A stretch of 43,188 nucleotides of DNA from Verrucomicrobiota bacterium (GTDB lineage Bacteria; Verrucomicrobiota; Verrucomicrobiia; Chthoniobacterales; UBA10450), in contig QHNB01000228.1 in assembly GCA_003217965.1 (NCBI GenBank), positions 1-43,188 on the forward strand, written 5' to 3'. Below, piece by piece: positions 38,881 to 43,188 of this stretch. Numbering within the stretch: position 1 is the stretch's first letter; the number at the start of each line of letters is the position of its first letter. The notes under the pieces are model-generated. The model saw only the letters and a list, made by a program, of their open reading frames with translations. It had not been told where the DNA came from and did not search any database. Both the position numbers and the translations under genes were made by a program.

Positions 38881-40848
38881 ATGGCAAAAGTTTTAGGTAT
38901 CGATTTAGGCACCACTAATTCCTGCATGTCGGTGATGGAAGGTGGCGATCCGGTAGTTCTAGAAAACAGCGAAGGCGCGCGGACGACACCTTCGGTGGTG
39001 GCATTCACGAAAAATGGCGAGCGGCTGGTTGGTCAGGCGGCAAAACGCCAGGCGGTAACGAACCCACAAAACACGATCTTCTCCATCAAGCGCTTCATGG
39101 GACGGAAATATGACGAAGTGCATGAAGAAGAACATCGCGTGCCTTACAAGATCGTAAAAGCAGCGAACGGTGACGCTCACGTCCAGGTTGAAGTAAACGG
39201 GGAACGCAAGACGTTTAGCCCGCCGGAAATTTCGGCAATGATTTTGTCGAAATTGAGAGCAGATGCTGAAGCCAAGCTGGGAGAAAAGATCACCCAAGCG
39301 GTGATTACGGTTCCCGCTTATTTCAACGACTCGCAGCGCAATGCGACTAAGGATGCGGGTAAGATCGCGGGTTTGGAGGTTCTGCGCATCATCAATGAAC
39401 CAACGGCGGCTTCATTAGCCTATGGGTTGGATAAAAAGAAGGACGAGAAGATTGCCGTCTACGACTTAGGCGGCGGCACCTTCGATATTTCCGTGCTCGA
39501 AATCGGTGACGGCGTGTTCGAAGTCAAAGCGACCAACGGCGATACCCACCTGGGCGGCGACGACTGGGACGCGCGGATCATGGATTGGATCGTTAAGGAA
39601 TTTCAAAAGGATACCGGCATTGATTTGACTAAACAACCGGATGCAATCCAGCGCATTAAAGAAGAATCGGAGAAGGCCAAAATCGCTCTCTCTTCCACTC
39701 AGGAATACGAAATCAACCTGCCGTTCATTACGGCGGACGCCAGTGGACCGAAGCATATTCAGAAGAGATTGACGCGCTCCAAGCTCGAGCAGCTCTGCGA
39801 CGATTTGTTCCAGCGGACCATCCCACCGGTAAAGGCCTGCTTGGCTGACGCCAAGATTACGGAGAAGGAAATTAACGAGCTTGTGCTTGTGGGAGGGATG
39901 ACACGCATGCCCAAGGTGGTTGAGATTGCGCGCAATCTCATCGGCAAGGAACCGCACAAAGGGGTCAACCCGGACGAGGTTGTCGCCATTGGTGCGGCCA
40001 TTCAGGGCGGCGTTCTCAAAGGCGACGTCAAGGATGTGCTCCTGCTCGACGTGACGCCCTTGACACTTGCAATCGAGACCGCCGGTGGCGTGGCGACCCC
40101 AATGATTCCGCGCAATACGACCATTCCGACTAGGAAATCGCAGATTTTTTCCACTTACAGCGACAATCAGCCTGGCGTGGAGATTAAGGTGTTACAGGGC
40201 GAGCGACCGCTTTCACGCGATAACAAAAATCTTGGCACATTCCACCTGGACGGGATCCCGCCGGCTCCACGGGGCGTTCCGCAAATTGAAGTGACCTTCG
40301 ACATTGATGCGAACGGCATTCTGCATGTGTCGGCCAAGGACCTGGGCACCGGTAAAGAGCAGAAAATCTCCATCACCGGCAGCTCCGGTCTCTCGAAAGA
40401 AGAAGTCGAGAAGATGCAGCGCGAGGCTGAAATTCACGCCGAGGAAGACAGAAAGGCGAAGGAAGCAATCGAGATTAAGAACAATGCCGACAATCTCGCC
40501 TATCAATCGGAGAAGCAGCTCAAAGAACTCGGGGATAAGATTTCCGGCGATAAGAAAAAGCGGCTCGAAGACGCAATCGCTGCAGTCCGCGATGCCATCA
40601 ACCGCAACGACACCGAGGCAATGAAGCGCACCTACGACGAGCTGCAGAATAAGTTCCAGGAAGTCAGCGCTGAGCTTTACAAGCAGGCCTCGGCCGGAGC
40701 GGGGGCACAGGCTCGTCCGCAACCCGGACCCGAAGCTGGGGCACGACCGGGAGCCGAGCAAGGTGCTGGTGCGGGCGCCCGCGGCGGCAACGGTGATGTC
40801 GTCGATGCCGAGTTCGAAGTCGTCGATGAGGATAAGAAGAAGAAGTAA
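38881..40848 (+). CDS. dnaK: Molecular chaperone DnaK (Hsp70)
   Basis: DnaK is the ATP-driven Hsp70 chaperone for nascent and stressed proteins. The 655-residue product has GIDLGTTNSCMSVMEGG at residues 6-22, NEPTAASLAYGL, AVYDLGGGTFDISVLEIGDG, LVLVGGMTRMPKVVE, the linker LLLDVTPLTLAIET and a full C-terminal lid. The end is a long Gly/Ala/Pro-rich stretch followed by DVVDAEFEVVDEDKKKK, equivalent to the EEVKD-like tail of other DnaKs. GGAGGA lies ten bases before the ATG. groES and groEL follow in the same direction, whereas grpE and dnaJ are not nearby. Confidence 0.98.
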   Translation: MAKVLGIDLGTTNSCMSVMEGGDPVVLENSEGARTTPSVVAFTKNGERLVGQAAKRQAVTNPQNTIFSIKRFMGRKYDEVHEEEHRVPYKIVKAANGDAHVQVEVNGERKTFSPPEISAMILSKLRADAEAKLGEKITQAVITVPAYFNDSQRNATKDAGKIAGLEVLRIINEPTAASLAYGLDKKKDEKIAVYDLGGGTFDISVLEIGDGVFEVKATNGDTHLGGDDWDARIMDWIVKEFQKDTGIDLTKQPDAIQRIKEESEKAKIALSSTQEYEINLPFITADASGPKHIQKRLTRSKLEQLCDDLFQRTIPPVKACLADAKITEKEINELVLVGGMTRMPKVVEIARNLIGKEPHKGVNPDEVVAIGAAIQGGVLKGDVKDVLLLDVTPLTLAIETAGGVATPMIPRNTTIPTRKSQIFSTYSDNQPGVEIKVLQGERPLSRDNKNLGTFHLDGIPPAPRGVPQIEVTFDIDANGILHVSAKDLGTGKEQKISITGSSGLSKEEVEKMQREAEIHAEEDRKAKEAIEIKNNADNLAYQSEKQLKELGDKISGDKKKRLEDAIAAVRDAINRNDTEAMKRTYDELQNKFQEVSAELYKQASAGAGAQARPQPGPEAGARPGAEQGAGAGARGGNGDVVDAEFEVVDEDKKKK

Positions 40849-40860
40849 TTGATGAAATTT

Positions 40861-40898
40861 GCCGGCTTTGGCTCGACTACTCCCGAGCTGCTGCCGGC
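40861..40898 (+). other. Strong symmetrical hairpin between dnaK and groES
   Basis: GCCGGC (40861) pairs with GCCGGC (40893-40898), and inside it GCTCG (40871) pairs with CGAGC (40884). Four-base internal loops (TTTG and TGCT) lie on each side and the apical loop has eight bases. There is no U-run after it, so it is not a classical terminator. It could be a transcript-processing or stabilising structure, or an attenuator between dnaK and groES. Confidence 0.5.
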
Positions 40899-40935
40899 AC
40901 CAACCACGTAAACAAAGGAGTTGAAGAAAAAAAAT

Positions 40936-41232
40936 ATGGCAGCAGTTAATGTCAAACCACTTGGAGATCGGGTGCTAGTGCAGCCGATCGAAGAGCAGGA
41001 AGTAAAGAAGGGCGGTATCATTATTCCCGATACCGCCAAGGAGAAACCGCAGGAGGGCAAAGTCGTGGCTCTCGGCACCGGTAAAATCGATGACAATGGC
41101 AAGAAAGTCGATTTCACGGTGAAGAAAGGAGATACGGTGCTGATCTCAAAATACGGCGGCACTGAAATCAAAATCGACGGCGATACCTACCTGATCATGC
41201 GTGAGGACGACATCCTCGGCATCATTGGTTAA
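40936..41232 (+). CDS. groES: Co-chaperonin GroES
   Basis: GroES is the 10-kDa lid of the GroEL chaperonin. From ATG 40936 it has 98 residues, the normal size. It begins AAVNVKPLGDRVLVQPI, has the mobile loop KKGGIIIPDTAKEKPQEGKV that binds GroEL, and ends DDILGIIG. A TTG at 40921 is in frame but sits directly against the GGAG, so ATG is preferred even though GGAG is then 15 bases away. It follows dnaK by 87 bases with a hairpin between them, and groEL follows by 23 bases. Confidence 0.98.
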   Translation: MAAVNVKPLGDRVLVQPIEEQEVKKGGIIIPDTAKEKPQEGKVVALGTGKIDDNGKKVDFTVKKGDTVLISKYGGTEIKIDGDTYLIMREDDILGIIG

Positions 41233-41255
41233 CTTCAGAAGGGGAATTAACAACT

Positions 41256-42896
41256 ATGGCAGCTAAACAATTACAATTTGATGAGAACGCGCGGCATGCG
41301 TTGCTGCGCGGAATCGAGAAACTGTCGAAAGCGGTCAAGGCCACACTCGGCCCGAGCGGTCGCAACGTGATTCTCGATAAGAAATTCGGTAGCCCGACGA
41401 TTACCAAGGATGGGGTAACAGTCGCGAAGGAAATCGAGCTTGAAGATCCCTATGAGAATATGGGTGCTCAGCTCGTGCGCGAAGTTGCTTCCAAGACTTC
41501 CGATATCGCGGGCGATGGTACCACCACGGCGACAGTTCTGGCGGAATCGATCTACAAAGAAGGTCTCCGCAACGTAACCGCCGGTGCAAATCCTACTTCG
41601 CTCCAACGCGGCATCATGAAAGCAGTCGAGGCCATTGTCGAGGAGCTGAAAAAGGTCTCAAAGAAGGTCGGTGATCGCACTGAAATCGCCCAAGTCGCGA
41701 CGGTCTCAGCCAACTGGGACAGGACAATTGGTGAGATCATCGCCGACGCAATGGACAAAGTCGGCAAGGACGGCACCATCACAGTCGAGGAAGCAAAGTC
41801 GATCGAAACAACCCTCGAGGTGGTCGAAGGCATGCAGTTCGATAAAGGCTATCTATCACCTTATTTCGTAACCAACGCGGAAGCGATGGAAGCCGTGCTC
41901 GAAAACCCCTACATCCTCATTCACGAGAAGAAGATCTCGAGCTTGAAGGATATGCTTCCGCTACTTGAGAAAGTAGCTAAGGCTGGTCGTCCGCTCCTGA
42001 TCATCGCGGAGGATGTGGAAGGCGAGGCCCTTGCCACGTTGGTCGTGAACAAGCTACGCGGAACCTTGCAGGTTGTCGCAGTGAAAGCTCCCGGCTTCGG
42101 CGATCGTCGCAAGGCGATGCTGGAAGACATCGCGGTGCTGACCGGTGCCCGATCCATCACGGAAGATCTCGGTATTAAACTCGAGAACGTGAAGCTGGAA
42201 GACCTCGGTCGAGCCAAACGGGTCACGATTGATAAAGAGAACACGACCATCGTTGAAGGCGAAGGCAAGCAGAGCGACATCCAAGGTCGAGTTAATCAAA
42301 TCCGTCGCCAGATTGAGGAGACGACGAGCGATTATGACCGGGAGAAGCTCCAGGAGCGCCTGGCCAAGCTCGCGGGCGGCGTCGCCGTCATTAACGTCGG
42401 CGCAGCGACGGAAACCGAGATGAAGGAGAAGAAGGCGCGGGTCGAAGATGCATTGCACGCTACCCGTGCTGCGGTTGAAGAAGGCATTGTGCCCGGCGGT
42501 GGTGTCGCATTTCTCCGTGCCCAGAAAGTGCTCGAGAACATCAAAGACCTTGAAGCTGACGAGAAAGTTGGCGTGGCCATTGTTCGCCGCGCTATCGAAG
42601 AGCCGACGCGGCAGTTGGCCGATAATGCTGGCAAAGAAGGCGCTCTCATTGTCGAGGAGGTGAAGAAGCGCAAGGGTAACGAAGGTTATGATGTGGCTGG
42701 TGACCAATTCACCGATTTGGTCAAGGCGGGAATTGTCGATCCAACCAAGTTCGCGCGCACCGCGTTGCAAAATGCGGCCTCGATCTCCGGTCTCCTGCTT
42801 ACCACCGAAGCGGTCGTCACCGAGCTACCTGAAAAGGAAAAAGCTCCGGCGATGCCTCCGGGTGGAATGGGCGGCATGGGTGGAATGGACTACTAA
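41256..42896 (+). CDS. groEL: Chaperonin GroEL (Hsp60)
   Basis: GroEL is the 60-kDa chaperonin that folds proteins in a GroES-capped chamber. The 546-residue product shows the ATP-site signatures TLGPSGRNVILDK and GDGTTTATVLAE (Asp87), AAVEEGIVPGGGVAFLRA, and the usual flexible tail GGMGGMGGMDY. Length and motifs are those of a canonical group I chaperonin. GGGG lies upstream of its ATG at a fair spacing. An intrinsic terminator follows 25 bases after the stop, so the chaperone operon ends here. Only one groEL copy is in the window. Confidence 0.99.
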   Translation: MAAKQLQFDENARHALLRGIEKLSKAVKATLGPSGRNVILDKKFGSPTITKDGVTVAKEIELEDPYENMGAQLVREVASKTSDIAGDGTTTATVLAESIYKEGLRNVTAGANPTSLQRGIMKAVEAIVEELKKVSKKVGDRTEIAQVATVSANWDRTIGEIIADAMDKVGKDGTITVEEAKSIETTLEVVEGMQFDKGYLSPYFVTNAEAMEAVLENPYILIHEKKISSLKDMLPLLEKVAKAGRPLLIIAEDVEGEALATLVVNKLRGTLQVVAVKAPGFGDRRKAMLEDIAVLTGARSITEDLGIKLENVKLEDLGRAKRVTIDKENTTIVEGEGKQSDIQGRVNQIRRQIEETTSDYDREKLQERLAKLAGGVAVINVGAATETEMKEKKARVEDALHATRAAVEEGIVPGGGVAFLRAQKVLENIKDLEADEKVGVAIVRRAIEEPTRQLADNAGKEGALIVEEVKKRKGNEGYDVAGDQFTDLVKAGIVDPTKFARTALQNAASISGLLLTTEAVVTELPEKEKAPAMPPGGMGGMGGMDY

Positions 42897-42920
42897 GTCA
42901 CAACAAAGAATGAATTACAG

Positions 42921-42957
42921 CAGCCGGGCTTCGAAAGGAGCCCGGCTGTCTTGTTTT
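42921..42957 (+). terminator. Rho-independent terminator of the groESL operon
   Basis: CAGCCGGGCT and AGCCCGGCTG form a ten-base-pair GC-rich stem with an eight-base loop (TCGAAAGG), followed by TCTTGTTTT. This is the clearest intrinsic terminator in the window and closes the dnaK-groES-groEL run. Confidence 0.85.
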
Positions 42958-42982
42958 GCTGCAAAATGAAACTGAGTCACAT

Positions 42983-43188
42983 ATGAAAACACAAAAACGC
43001 AACAAACAGCACGACGAAGCCACGCCACTCATTGAACAACGAGCGGCCGAGATCCAGGCTTTCGGCCGAGCAGTGAAGTTGCCGATTGCTCTATCTAAGA
43101 AAGTCTGCGCACGGAGTGCCGACAATTTGAATCAGCTTCTCGCGGATACGATTACTCTTCGCGATCTTTACAAGAAACATCACTGGCA
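42983..43188 (+). CDS. dps: Dps family DNA-binding ferritin-like protein, 5' part only
   Basis: The first 68 residues of a Dps-type mini-ferritin are present; the gene runs off the right edge. The N-terminus is basic (MKTQKRNKQHDE), as in Dps proteins that bind DNA through this tail. The segment NLNQLLADTITLRDLYKKHH is the conserved start of helix A with its ferroxidase-site histidine, immediately before the window end. Dps stores iron and shields DNA under oxidative stress and in stationary phase. It begins 26 bases after the groEL terminator, so it has its own promoter overlapping or downstream of the terminator. Confidence 0.88.
   Translation, partial: MKTQKRNKQHDEATPLIEQRAAEIQAFGRAVKLPIALSKKVCARSADNLNQLLADTITLRDLYKKHHW

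Overview
The window looks like a chromosomal segment of a free-living Gram-negative bacterium with GC around the mid-50s percent. The most likely source is the phylum Verrucomicrobiota, perhaps the Chthoniobacterales (Spartobacteria). This is an inference from gene content: a DUF4912 protein, a fused homocysteine methyltransferase/MTHFR, sparse Shine-Dalgarno sequences, and palindromic intergenic repeats starting TGTCATxxxGAG. No rRNA, tRNA, CRISPR array, phage or insertion sequence was seen. The gene set is almost entirely core metabolism and cell envelope.

Positions 1-9.0 kb are all on the minus strand. They carry lemA with a TPM-domain partner (cut by the window edge), scpB, glmM, an NtrC-type response regulator with its PAS histidine kinase, pnp and rpsO. 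The kinase, regulator and glmM form one tight operon. glmM starts inside the regulator gene, apparently at an ACG codon. Palindromic repeats fill the gaps before glmM and between the kinase and pnp.

Positions 9.1-16.5 kb, also minus strand, hold a sugar and envelope region. It contains two family-2 glycosyltransferases, a zinc-ribbon-containing nucleotide-sugar epimerase, a DUF2064 transferase and a methyltransferase whose 5' end looks frameshifted. Between the two glycosyltransferases lie a membrane-anchored sulfite-oxidase-family molybdoenzyme, a GCS2 carboxylate-amine ligase and a cupin. The last two are translationally coupled.

Positions 16.8-23.35 kb are on the plus strand: an exported cyclase-family hydrolase, the bifunctional homocysteine methyltransferase/MTHFR, and the mnmG-plsY-gpsA operon (tRNA modification plus phospholipid synthesis). 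gpsA meets purN tail to tail with overlapping stop codons. purN is the last gene of a minus-strand operon of lipid kinase, heptose-phosphate adenylyltransferase and purN.

Positions 25.4-38.7 kb are mixed. They hold a DUF4912 protein, two tandem amino-acid permeases, an exported aspartyl protease, a PH-domain membrane protein, a MurU-like nucleotidyltransferase followed by a broken AmgK-like sugar kinase, a CPBP membrane protease, a metallo-beta-lactamase-fold hydrolase, the Prc/Tsp protease, an L,D-transpeptidase, thymidylate synthase and a small zinc-ribbon/coiled-coil protein. Peptidoglycan recurs as a theme: glmM, MurU/AmgK-like genes, L,D-transpeptidase and Prc.

Positions 38.9-43.2 kb carry dnaK-groES-groEL in one direction with a clear terminator after groEL. 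A Dps-type ferritin runs off the right edge. A sigma-54-like motif lies just upstream of dnaK and a strong symmetrical hairpin lies between dnaK and groES.

I did not find a clearly new multi-gene defence or mobile system. The items most worth a second look are the ACG start of glmM inside the response-regulator gene, the polytopic molybdoenzyme with an internal twin-arginine motif, the ligase-cupin pair, the internal deletion in the AmgK-like kinase, and the regulatory signals around dnaK and groES.
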